NCBI GenBank assembly: GCA_021774015.1
Contig: JAJFJO010000326.1
Span: 1-5,417, forward strand
Direction of reading: 5' to 3'
Length of the DNA: 5,417 nucleotides
Source of the DNA: Gammaproteobacteria bacterium
GTDB lineage: Bacteria > Pseudomonadota > Gammaproteobacteria > Coxiellales > Coxiellaceae
Positions 1 to 5,417 of this stretch are shown one piece after another (positions within the stretch are counted from its first letter, which is position 1; the number at the start of each line of letters is the position of its first letter). The position numbers were made by a program, and so were the translations under genes. A model generated the notes under the pieces. The model made no database searches. It was given only the letters and a program-made list of their open reading frames with translations, and was not told where the DNA came from.

Positions 1-178
1 CTGCCTGCACAACAGCCGTCGGCAAGTGACGTGGATTAAGGTTAATCGCAAAACCAAATAAAATAAGTTGCATCATAGGAATACCTAACACCATTGCGAA
101 TGTCATGCGATCACGACGCATCTGAATAAACTCTTTATAGACTACCGCCATAAATCGTTTAAATGAAAACCACTTCAT
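1..178 (-). CDS. ABC-2 type transporter permease, N-terminal fragment (YbhS/YbhR-like)
   Basis: Inner-membrane permease of an ABC exporter, cut by the left window edge so that only the first 59 residues are visible. I translated it by hand from ATG at 178: it begins MKWFSFKRFMAVVYKEFIQM, continues with RRDR, and then enters a hydrophobic segment (about residues 26-45, containing GIPMMQLILFGFAIN). A short basic N-terminus with a KEF-(I/x)Q-xRRDR stretch before the first membrane helix is typical of ABC2_membrane family permeases such as YbhS and YbhR of E. coli. The ATG lies 6 bp after the ATPase stop codon. A good ribosome site, GAGGA (193-189), sits inside the last ATPase codons at a 10-nt spacing, so the two genes are probably translationally coupled. 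The usual family length is about 370 residues, so most of the gene lies outside. Which of the two paired permeases it corresponds to cannot be told from this fragment. Confidence 0.88.
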   Translation of the reverse strand, partial: MKWFSFKRFMAVVYKEFIQMRRDRMTFAMVLGIPMMQLILFGFAINLNPRHLPTAVVQA

Positions 179-184
179 TATAAT

Positions 185-1114
185 TTATTCCTCAATTTTA
201 TCCGGCTGCTCACCTACCATGGTGATAAACACATCTTCTAAACTTGGCTCGATCTCACGCCATTGCTGCCCCGGCTGCCTTATTGTTTCAATAGCAGTTT
301 CTAATAGCGCTTTATTTTTACCACTCACATGCAGCGCCGTACCAAACGCAACGACCTGATCTACTCCCGGCATTTTTTGTAATTTTTCCGACAAAGCCAA
401 CGTATCTGTTTTAGTCACCTGCCATGTAGTTAAATGTGATTGATTAATGATATCGTCAGAAGTCCCTGTGCAAAGTAGATTACCATAAGCAACATAGGCT
501 AATCGCGTACAACGCTCAGCTTCATCCATGTAATGTGTACTGACTAATGTTGTAATACCTTGTAGCGATAAATAATGCACCTTATCCCAAAAATCACGAC
601 GCGCTTTTGGGTCTACACCTGCCGTTGGTTCATCTAACAACAATAAGTCTGGTTTATGCAATAATGCTGTACTGAGCGCCAAACGTTGCTTCCAACCACC
701 AGATAATGTACCTGTAAGTTGTTTGCGTCGCTCGTTTAAACCCAGCTCTTCAATCGCTTCTTCGATAGCTTGTTTGCGATGGTTAACACCATATAATCTT
801 GCAGCAAAATCTAAATTCTCATACACGCTTAAGTCATCATACAAACTAAACCTCTGTGTCATGTAACCCACACGCTGCTTAATTTTCTCTGAGTCTCTTA
901 ATATATCAAAACCTAAACACGTCCCTTCTGCCGTGTCTGGAGTTAATAGTCCGCATAACATTCGAATTGTCGTTGTTTTACCACTACCATTTGGCCCTAA
1001 AAAACCGAAAATTTCACCACGTTTAACTTGCAATTCAAGATTAATAACGGCAGGCTTGCCATCGAAGGACTTATTCAAGTTTTTAACATCGATCACTAAC
1101 TCAGTGTTATCCAT
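185..1114 (-). CDS. ABC transporter ATP-binding protein, single-domain YbhF-like, 309 aa
   Basis: Cytoplasmic ATPase that powers the exporter encoded with its neighbours. All nucleotide-binding-domain motifs are present and intact: Walker A GPNGSGKT (residues 40-47), Q-loop Gln87 (YMTQRFSLYDDLS), signature LSGGWKQ (137-143), Walker B LLLLDEP with Asp161 and catalytic Glu162, D-loop AGVDP (165-169), and switch His194 (STHYMDEAE). A C-terminal extension of about 90 residues (roughly 220-309) resembles the accessory domain of drug-export ATPases and ends in EPSLEDVFITMVG, a typical close for CcmA/YbhF-type subunits. E. coli YbhF, as I recall, is a tandem fusion of two such domains (about 578 residues); this protein has one, so it would work as a homodimer. 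It starts 6 bp after the adaptor stop codon, with a modest GAAGTGA ribosome site overlapping that stop. The substrate cannot be read from the sequence; multidrug or small-molecule export is inferred from the family. Confidence 0.95.
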   Translation of the reverse strand: MDNTELVIDVKNLNKSFDGKPAVINLELQVKRGEIFGFLGPNGSGKTTTIRMLCGLLTPDTAEGTCLGFDILRDSEKIKQRVGYMTQRFSLYDDLSVYENLDFAARLYGVNHRKQAIEEAIEELGLNERRKQLTGTLSGGWKQRLALSTALLHKPDLLLLDEPTAGVDPKARRDFWDKVHYLSLQGITTLVSTHYMDEAERCTRLAYVAYGNLLCTGTSDDIINQSHLTTWQVTKTDTLALSEKLQKMPGVDQVVAFGTALHVSGKNKALLETAIETIRQPGQQWREIEPSLEDVFITMVGEQPDKIEE

Positions 1115-1120
1115 AACACA

Positions 1121-2107
1121 TCACTTCTTTTCTGAATTAAAATTCAAATACACCGTCACCGGCTGGCCGGGATTATAATTAACTGCCTCAGTTGGTTTAA
1201 TATGCGCTTCAATTCGATACATTAATTTGTGGCGAGTTTCCTGGCTATAAATAACTGGCGGCGTATACTCCGCCCTCGGCGCAATATAATACACCGTCGC
1301 ATTGGTTTTTGTTTTGCAACTATCACAATTAAAGCTGACCACATGACCGACACGCATTTTGCTTAGCAGCGGCTCTGGCAAATAAAAAATAAGCTGAATA
1401 TCTTTTGCAGCCAATAATGCCAACACAGGTTGACCCGATGGAATATACTCACCCTCTTTGAAAAAAGTATCAAATACCCTGGCATTTAACGGCGCAAACT
1501 GGGTTTTTTGCTCAAGCTTCCACTGCAGTTGTTTTGCCTTGGCTTGATTTGACTCCACAATAGCTTGTTGCTCCATAATTTGATGAACTCGTGCACCTAA
1601 CTTTGCTTCATTCAAGTTTGCTTTAAGCTCATTTACTTTTTGTAATGCGCTACGATATTTTGACGTACTATCATCTAATTTCGCTTTGCCAATCGCTCCC
1701 TTTTTATAGAGGTATTGATCTCGCCACAAAGTTTGCTGTGCAAAGATATAGTCTGCTCGCGCTTGTTTTTCTTGCGCAATAATACCTTCCAGTACCGTCT
1801 TACGCTGCCCACGCATTAAATCTTCTAATTTTTGCTGGGCACTGCTAACTGTATCTTGCGCCTGCTGCAACTCCTGCAGCTCTGGCATTTGATCTAATTT
1901 AAACAGCTGTTCGCCTTTAGCAACTTGCCCACCACGTTCTACATTTAACTCTGTTAGGTTGCCCGGAAAATTAGGCGCAAGATAAATAAACTCACCATCA
2001 ACATAGCCTTGAACCGTATTTTTTTGACGTTGAGAACAACTGGATATCATCAAACATGCTGGCAATAGCAAAAGAATACAATAGATTTTAATAAGTCGAC
2101 CCGCCAC
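1121..2107 (-). CDS. HlyD-family periplasmic adaptor, predicted lipoprotein (YbhG-like), 328 aa
   Basis: Membrane-fusion (adaptor) subunit that would link the ABC exporter to an outer-membrane channel. With the start chosen here (GTG at 2107) it opens with a short basic region, a hydrophobic core (IYCILLLLPACLMI) and a lipobox ISSC, giving lipidated Cys24. Then follow the first half of a biotinyl-lipoyl-like domain (about 35-72, YVDGEFIYLAPNFPGNL and GGQVAKGEQLFKLD), a long coiled-coil hairpin (about 74-203, rich in Gln, Ala, Lys and Glu, with a turn near KKGAIGKAKLDD), the second lipoyl half (FAPLNARVFD to EGEYIPSGQPVLAL) and a beta-barrel (about 232-328). A Cys-x-x-Cys pair (Cys261, Cys264) lies in the barrel. 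The longest reading begins at another GTG (2134, 337 aa). I prefer 2107 because AGGGA (2119-2115) lies 7 nt upstream of it, the signal peptide then has normal length, and the likely transcription start falls at about 2133. GTG at 2110 is also possible. The gene heads the operon with the ATPase and permease. Confidence 0.93.
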   Translation of the reverse strand: MAGRLIKIYCILLLLPACLMISSCSQRQKNTVQGYVDGEFIYLAPNFPGNLTELNVERGGQVAKGEQLFKLDQMPELQELQQAQDTVSSAQQKLEDLMRGQRKTVLEGIIAQEKQARADYIFAQQTLWRDQYLYKKGAIGKAKLDDSTSKYRSALQKVNELKANLNEAKLGARVHQIMEQQAIVESNQAKAKQLQWKLEQKTQFAPLNARVFDTFFKEGEYIPSGQPVLALLAAKDIQLIFYLPEPLLSKMRVGHVVSFNCDSCKTKTNATVYYIAPRAEYTPPVIYSQETRHKLMYRIEAHIKPTEAVNYNPGQPVTVYLNFNSEKK

Positions 2108-2114
2108 CACAACA

Positions 2115-2119
2115 TCCCT
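2115..2119 (-). promoter_or_regulatory. Ribosome binding site that decides the adaptor start
   Basis: On the minus strand AGGGA runs from 2119 to 2115. It is 7 nt from the GTG at 2107 and 4 nt from the GTG at 2110. It lies inside the longer reading that begins at GTG 2134, for which I see no comparable purine-rich site. This is seen in the sequence; that it is the functional site is inference. Confidence 0.5.
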
Positions 2120-2139
2120 ATACGTGAGCTTCACTATCC

Positions 2140-2168
2140 ATTATAACGAATCTGAGGCATAGTATAAA
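2140..2168 (-). promoter_or_regulatory. Candidate sigma70 promoter of the exporter operon
   Basis: Reading the minus strand, TTTATA (2168-2163) is followed by a 17-nt spacer and a perfect TATAAT (2145-2140). The -10 matches consensus fully and the -35 matches TTGACA at four of six positions. Transcription would begin near 2133, inside the GTG of the longest adaptor reading frame, giving a leader of about 26 nt to the preferred start at 2107. An alternative -10, TATACT (2166-2161), overlaps this -35 but has no convincing -35 of its own at normal spacing. Confidence 0.42.
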
Positions 2169-2183
2169 CCACCCATCTTCATA

Positions 2184-2197
2184 TTTGACTGGTCAAA
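2184..2197. promoter_or_regulatory. Inverted repeat TTTGAC-N2-GTCAAA, possible repressor operator
   Basis: TTTGACTGGTCAAA has perfect 6-bp arms around a 2-bp centre and lies just upstream of the candidate exporter promoter, about 50-65 bp before its start point. Short symmetric TTGAC...GTCAA sites of this form are common operators of TetR-family repressors, and E. coli ybhGFSR is controlled by the TetR-type CecR (YbiH). The match to that regulator is inference, and no regulator gene is present in this window. The region also contains an overlapping small hairpin, CTGGT-CAA-ACCAG (2189-2201). Confidence 0.35.
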
Positions 2198-2206
2198 CCA
2201 GGCAAA

Positions 2207-2218
2207 TTGCAATTGCAA
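2207..2218. promoter_or_regulatory. 12-bp perfect palindrome TTGCAATTGCAA
   Basis: TTGCAATTGCAA is identical to its reverse complement and can also be seen as a direct repeat of TTGCAA. It is centred 22 bp from the centre of the TTTGAC/GTCAAA repeat (about two helical turns), on the same upstream side of the exporter promoter. A second operator or activator site is possible. The rest of the 155-bp gap between the phosphatase stop and the exporter operon shows no gene and no convincing intrinsic terminator. Confidence 0.28.
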
Positions 2219-2289
2219 ACCTTCAGCGAGGGGCATGTTACCGATAGGTTAGTTGTGTTACTAGAAATAATTCACACTATAAATACCTA

Positions 2290-4785
2290 TTATTTTTTGC
2301 TTATCCCAGCCGTAGAACCAGTATATAATTGCGCTCTTGGATCTTGGACCAGCAAATCAATCCGCTCTTCCTGAAATAATCGCACTACAGTTCTATGCAC
2401 ACCAATAAGAACAGGCTCGCACTCAGCTCCTGCTCCTGCTCCAGCTCCAGCTCCAGCTCCAGCTCCAACTCCAACTCCAACTCCAACTCCAACTCCAGCT
2501 CCTGCTCCAGCTCCAGCTCCGGCTCCGGCTCCGGCTCCGGCTCCAGCTCCGGCTCCAGCTCCGGCTCCAGCTCCGGCTCCAGCTCCGGCTCCGGCTCCAG
2601 CTCCGGCTCCGGCTCCGGCTCCGGCTCCAGCTCCGGCTCCGGCCCCGGCTCCGGCTCCGGCATAATCACTAGATGGACAATCCTCAACACTTCCAAAGAG
2701 AGAGATCTTTCCTCTATTTTTTGGTTTTAGTCTTTCACAGTCCATAGCCTTGATTAGCAAAGCTTCTAGCAAGGACCCTTTTCTCTCAAATGAGTCAACA
2801 ACAAACCTTTTACTTTTAATTATCTGATGTGCACTCTTAGCACGTGCAATTATTTCAGCATTTTCATCAATAAAATAAAGTGCTAAAAAAGTATTCAAAA
2901 TAGCTAAACTTCGCCCTCTACCAGCTTTACAATGAATATAAATCCCATATCCTTGAGAAGAGCAGTCATACATCATTGCTAAAGCATCAAAAACATTTCC
3001 TAACATTTCATCAGAAAATTTATCAATACAATTGACATTATCTGGAAGCTTAACCTGATATCGAAGCACTGCATGTTGGCCCCAGAAATTTTGAGAAATT
3101 GTAGGATAATTTAAACCTTCCCCAAGCATCTCAAAATCTTCCAAAACAGAAACTACAAGGCCAAGTGGATGTTTAGATTTTGAAAATTCACGAATGATTT
3201 CATCTCCTTCATGACGCTGTCTATCCAAATTACATATTGGCAACATTCCCAACATAACACTCACTTTTTCATTATCAACAATCATATCTCGAATCTTATT
3301 TGGACTTTTCTTGGACTCTGATCGATTCGCCTTGAAACTGGCATAAAATTTAAAACGCTTGCTTGAATCAACTAAGTCCCAGGAAGGTGATATAGGTTTG
3401 AATGGAAATATAGGATATAAATACGGTCTACAATTAATTTTTAAAGCCTTAATCATTTCACACTCAATACCGCGTATAATAACCTGCACTTTATTCAATA
3501 AAGTAATAGCTGTGTTTCTAACTGATGCCGGGCCTAGAATAAGTGAACTGCCTGTTTTAGAAGAAAAACCAAGCCTAGTAGAATCAATGCTTCCACTCGC
3601 ATTTAAATACATCAATGGTATGTTTCTTATAGCCAACATTACATGTATAAAAGCCTGCAAAGATTGAACAGTATTTTCAATACATAATGTATGTAACTTT
3701 CTGCTAGCCTCTAAAAGGGCAAAAAGCTTTAAAGCTTTGAAATCTTCTTTTCTTGAATATTTACCCGTCAGCTCTACTGCAACAGCTGCACCAGCCGCAC
3801 CAGCCGCACCAGCCGCACCAGCCGCACCAGCCGCACCAGCCGCACCAGCCGCACCAGCCGCACCGATTGCAGCAAATTGGTCAGCTGAACCTACTGCTGC
3901 AACTGAGCCAGCCGAATCCGTTTTAGCAACTGAATCAACCATATTGTTAGGGATGGAAATTTGAGCACCAATTTTCTTCCAGTATGATAAAACACTAGCT
4001 TCAAACATTGTAACTAGTTGAGGCAATACAGGTTTTTCAAAAAAAACATGCTCATGAGTGCTGTCATTCTCTGCAAAGACAAGAGCCGGGTTGATTAAAT
4101 CTTTATAAATTTCTACCGTATAGGAAAATAGTCCTTTTATCTTTTCAACCCCGGAAGAGCTATCTAAATCAATTTTAGCTAAATATTCATCATAGAAAAA
4201 AGCACTGCTATAATGTTCTTTAAAAGCAGATAAGATAAAATTTATAGACTCATCTTCCGGCATTATCACCAAAGATTTACACCAATTAACTAATAACATA
4301 ATAATTAAAGAAATATCGACAGCTATTTCAACATGGTCAATGCCATCTTTTCCAGCATGAATACAAATAGGATGTATATGAGACTCCAAGAATAATCTCA
4401 TAATGATATTTTTGAAACTCTTTATATCTTTATTGCAGGAATAATCAATTGAAATTGCTTTTTTTCCTCTTCCACTTTGATACAAAACAACTGCATCTCT
4501 AGAATCAGAAGAAGAATCATCAAGCCAGTATACTTTGCTAAAGTTCCAGTATCTTGGAATCAAGGCAATCTCAGCATTATATATTTCACTATGTTGAACG
4601 GCATATTCAGTCGTTAAAGTATCACCTACTACAAATAAAAATCCAAATGATGGATGACTATGTTCTTGAGGCCCTTCACCTAATAATGAATCAATAGCAT
4701 ATGTTTCCTGAGACGTTTTTTTTGAAAAATCACTTGGCATAAAGCTCATATATATATTATCACTTAATTGATGTATAGTTCGCAT
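2290..4785 (-). CDS. 831-aa PTPMT1-like dual-specificity phosphatase with Gly-Ala repeat tracts; candidate effector
   Basis: I do not recognise the whole protein as a named family. The clear part is a cysteine phosphatase domain at about residues 505-690. It opens with VSVMLGMLP (508 onward) and LGLVVSVLEDFE, carries LPDNVNC and FSDEML with candidate general acids Asp582 or Asp588, then the P-loop HCKAGRGRS with nucleophile Cys619 and Arg625 (C-x5-R), followed by helices through LLEALL (about 677). The order and loop resemble PTPMT1, whose substrates include phosphatidylglycerophosphate and phosphoinositides; a lipid or phosphoprotein substrate here is inference. Residues 1-290 and 340-500 match nothing I know. 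Nine Gly-Ala-Ala triplets (308-334) separate them, and 79 residues of alternating Ala-Gly (709-787) separate the phosphatase from a 44-residue C-terminus rich in charged, then small residues. The ATG at 4785 has AAGG 11 nt upstream. There is no signal peptide. The stop is TAA followed at once by TAG. Outside the repeats the gene is clearly AT-rich. Effector status is a hypothesis. Confidence 0.88.
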   Translation of the reverse strand: MRTIHQLSDNIYMSFMPSDFSKKTSQETYAIDSLLGEGPQEHSHPSFGFLFVVGDTLTTEYAVQHSEIYNAEIALIPRYWNFSKVYWLDDSSSDSRDAVVLYQSGRGKKAISIDYSCNKDIKSFKNIIMRLFLESHIHPICIHAGKDGIDHVEIAVDISLIIMLLVNWCKSLVIMPEDESINFILSAFKEHYSSAFFYDEYLAKIDLDSSSGVEKIKGLFSYTVEIYKDLINPALVFAENDSTHEHVFFEKPVLPQLVTMFEASVLSYWKKIGAQISIPNNMVDSVAKTDSAGSVAAVGSADQFAAIGAAGAAGAAGAAGAAGAAGAAGAAGAAVAVELTGKYSRKEDFKALKLFALLEASRKLHTLCIENTVQSLQAFIHVMLAIRNIPLMYLNASGSIDSTRLGFSSKTGSSLILGPASVRNTAITLLNKVQVIIRGIECEMIKALKINCRPYLYPIFPFKPISPSWDLVDSSKRFKFYASFKANRSESKKSPNKIRDMIVDNEKVSVMLGMLPICNLDRQRHEGDEIIREFSKSKHPLGLVVSVLEDFEMLGEGLNYPTISQNFWGQHAVLRYQVKLPDNVNCIDKFSDEMLGNVFDALAMMYDCSSQGYGIYIHCKAGRGRSLAILNTFLALYFIDENAEIIARAKSAHQIIKSKRFVVDSFERKGSLLEALLIKAMDCERLKPKNRGKISLFGSVEDCPSSDYAGAGAGAGAGAGAGAGAGAGAGAGAGAGAGAGAGAGAGAGAGAGAGAGAGAGAGAGVGVGVGVGVGAGAGAGAGAGAGAECEPVLIGVHRTVVRLFQEERIDLLVQDPRAQLYTGSTAGISKK
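2425..2661 (-). repeat. Hexanucleotide tandem repeat (39 units) encoding 79 residues of alternating Ala-Gly
   Basis: Read on the plus strand the unit is RGCTCC, tandem without a gap for 39 units plus three bases. The units are GGCTCC, AGCTCC, TGCTCC, one GGCCCC, and a block of five AACTCC at 2467-2496. On the coding strand every glycine is GGA except one GGG, alanine is GCC, GCT or GCA, and the AACTCC block gives five valines in place of alanine. Four copies of a 12-bp unit (GGCTCC AGCTCC, 2539-2586) show nested duplication. All changes are in multiples of 3 bp, so the reading frame is kept. The tract is GC-rich against an AT-rich gene, as expected for expansion by replication slippage, and copy number is probably variable between strains. 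Confidence 0.97.
3784..3864 (-). repeat. 9-bp tandem repeat encoding nine Gly-Ala-Ala triplets
   Basis: On the plus strand GCACCAGCC is repeated eight times exactly (3788-3859) with a further five bases; on the coding strand this is GGT GCG GCT over and over. It encodes residues 308-334, nine consecutive Gly-Ala-Ala triplets, the last ending GCA GCT instead of GCG GCT. The near-identity at the DNA level, including third codon positions, points to recent expansion. Flanking residues (SAGSVAAVGSADQFAAI before, VAVELTG after) are also Ala/Gly/Val-rich and may be older, decayed copies. The triplet has the Gly-X-Y period of collagen, but with no proline. Confidence 0.97.
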
Positions 4786-4828
4786 TTTAATATTAACCTT
4801 TTCTTAATTAAATAAAAATATTAAGCCA

Positions 4829-5417
4829 TTATCGGGAGGGTACATAATCATCTGATTCCTCACTTTTCCCTATCCCGCGCCCCCTCGAATTTAGCTTCCT
4901 TGCTCTTAATTTATTATAATCTTCTTTGTTTTCAGGTTTGCCTTTAGGCGTTGAATTTCTGCTGGTTAAATCATCACTTGAATTTGAACTATCCGCATTA
5001 CTAACCAAGTTCCTAGAACTTTTGGCCAACCAAAGATGACTATTTCTTGCATACAGACCTGAAGAACAAAGCAAACCGGACACTTTATCTATAGCTGGCT
5101 TATATCCTTTAACTGCAGCAGTCGTATAATTAATCATCATCTTGATTTGATTACTACGAACCCCCCATCCATGTTTGTAACATTTAGCAAGTCGATAAAA
5201 TGCTTCCGGGTAATCCCTTTTTGCTGACAAATAAAACCATTTAGTTGCTTTAATACGGCTTCTTTTGACACCGACACCCTCAAAAAAACAACAGCCCATT
5301 TGGAATCTTGCAAGGGCATGTTTACTTCGAGAGGATTGATTATATAATTTTACAGATTTGAGTAATCTCGTCGATTTTTCATATTTTTCACCAAACTTAT
5401 AATAAGAAAACTGTAAA
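4829..5417 (-). CDS. Sel1-like repeat protein, 3' part (N-terminus outside window)
   Basis: The frame stays open from the TAA at 4831-4829 through the window edge, so at least 195 residues are coded and the true start is outside; the internal ATG at 5299 lies inside a repeat and is not a likely start. Two Sel1-like helical repeats can be seen. The first is about HALARFQMGCCFFEGVGV to KATKWFYLSAKRDY, the second PEAFYRLAKCYKHGWGV to INYTTAAVKGY, and a third may begin at KPAIDKVSGLL. Each has the small-residue and G-x-GV pattern of the family, followed by a helix ending A(A/K)x(G/R)(Y/D). Such repeats form a solenoid that binds other proteins. The last 65 or so residues are rich in Ser, Asn, Lys, Arg and Asp and look disordered, ending with an acidic patch (SEESDD). 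It lies 43 bp upstream of the phosphatase gene on the same strand, so co-transcription is possible. Confidence 0.85.
   Translation of the reverse strand, partial: LQFSYYKFGEKYEKSTRLLKSVKLYNQSSRSKHALARFQMGCCFFEGVGVKRSRIKATKWFYLSAKRDYPEAFYRLAKCYKHGWGVRSNQIKMMINYTTAAVKGYKPAIDKVSGLLCSSGLYARNSHLWLAKSSRNLVSNADSSNSSDDLTSRNSTPKGKPENKEDYNKLRARKLNSRGRGIGKSEESDDYVPSR

Noticed and set aside
933..1178. Plus-strand open frame opposite the ATPase Walker A region
   Set aside because: Antisense to strongly conserved ATPase codons, which alone explain its openness.
2385..2696. Minus-strand open frame of Glu-Pro and Glu-Leu dipeptides
   Set aside because: A shifted reading of the same repeat, with no ribosome site or domain; kept only as a slippage product worth testing.
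2395..2730. Plus-strand open frame rich in Ser and Gly across the hexamer repeat
   Set aside because: It exists only because the repeat has no stop codon in any frame; the opposite-strand frame carries a complete phosphatase domain on the same continuous reading.
3359..3667. Plus-strand open frame of about 100 codons
   Set aside because: Lies antisense inside the phosphatase gene, with no recognisable motif.
3784..3864. Possible CRISPR array
   Set aside because: The units are 9 bp and directly abutting, without spacers; the same holds for the hexamer tract at 2425-2661.
3784..3864. True collagen domain
   Set aside because: The Gly-X-Y period is present, but there are only nine triplets and no proline, too little for a stable triple helix.
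3737..3964. Plus-strand frame rich in Ala-Pro across the 9-bp repeat
   Set aside because: Antisense shadow of the Gly-Ala-Ala tract, with no recognisable domain.
4803..4825. CTTAAT...ATTAAG inverted repeat between the Sel1 and phosphatase genes as a terminator
   Set aside because: The arms are wholly A/T except for one C-G pair, the loop is 11 nt, and no U-run follows on the transcribed strand, so it would be a weak hairpin at best.
5137..5319. Minus-strand open frame overlapping the Sel1 gene in another frame
   Set aside because: The Sel1 repeats are clear in the other frame, which runs open to the window edge.

Overview
The window reads as AT-rich chromosomal DNA from a Gram-negative bacterium, most likely a host-associated gammaproteobacterium. 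The evidence is an inner-membrane ABC exporter with a periplasmic lipoprotein adaptor, beside a eukaryotic-like phosphatase and a Sel1-repeat protein. That pairing is common in Legionellales-type intracellular bacteria, but placing the organism in that order is inference, not a sequence match. Every gene I accept lies on the minus strand, so transcription runs from high to low coordinates.

Right part (5417 to about 4829): the 3' part of a Sel1-like-repeat gene, open through the window edge, with about two helical repeats and a polar, probably disordered tail. After a 43-bp AT-rich gap comes the centrepiece, an 831-residue protein (4785 to 2290). It has an unrecognised N-terminal half, then a dual-specificity-phosphatase domain of PTPMT1 type with a complete HCxxGxxR(S) loop. 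Two low-complexity tracts are inserted in it. One is nine Gly-Ala-Ala triplets from a 9-bp tandem repeat (3784-3864). The other is 79 residues of strictly alternating Ala-Gly with a five-Val patch, from 39 hexanucleotide units (2425-2661). Both tracts are far more GC-rich than the rest of the gene.

Left part (about 2220 to 1): a tightly packed exporter operon resembling E. coli ybhGFSR. A HlyD-type adaptor with a lipoprotein signal is followed 6 bp later by a single-domain ABC ATPase, and after another 6 bp by the N-terminus of an ABC-2 permease cut by the window edge. The 155-bp gap upstream holds a candidate sigma70 promoter and two palindromes that look like repressor sites. No TetR-type regulator gene is present in the window. 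Together the three proteins would form an ATP-driven drug or small-molecule export pump across the envelope.

The most interesting object is the phosphatase. A long pure Gly-Ala tract in a candidate secreted protein invites comparison with the Gly-Ala repeat of Epstein-Barr virus EBNA1, which blocks proteasomal processing. It also resembles the poly-GA encoded by the C9orf72 hexanucleotide expansion. No RNA genes, insertion sequences or CRISPR arrays were seen.
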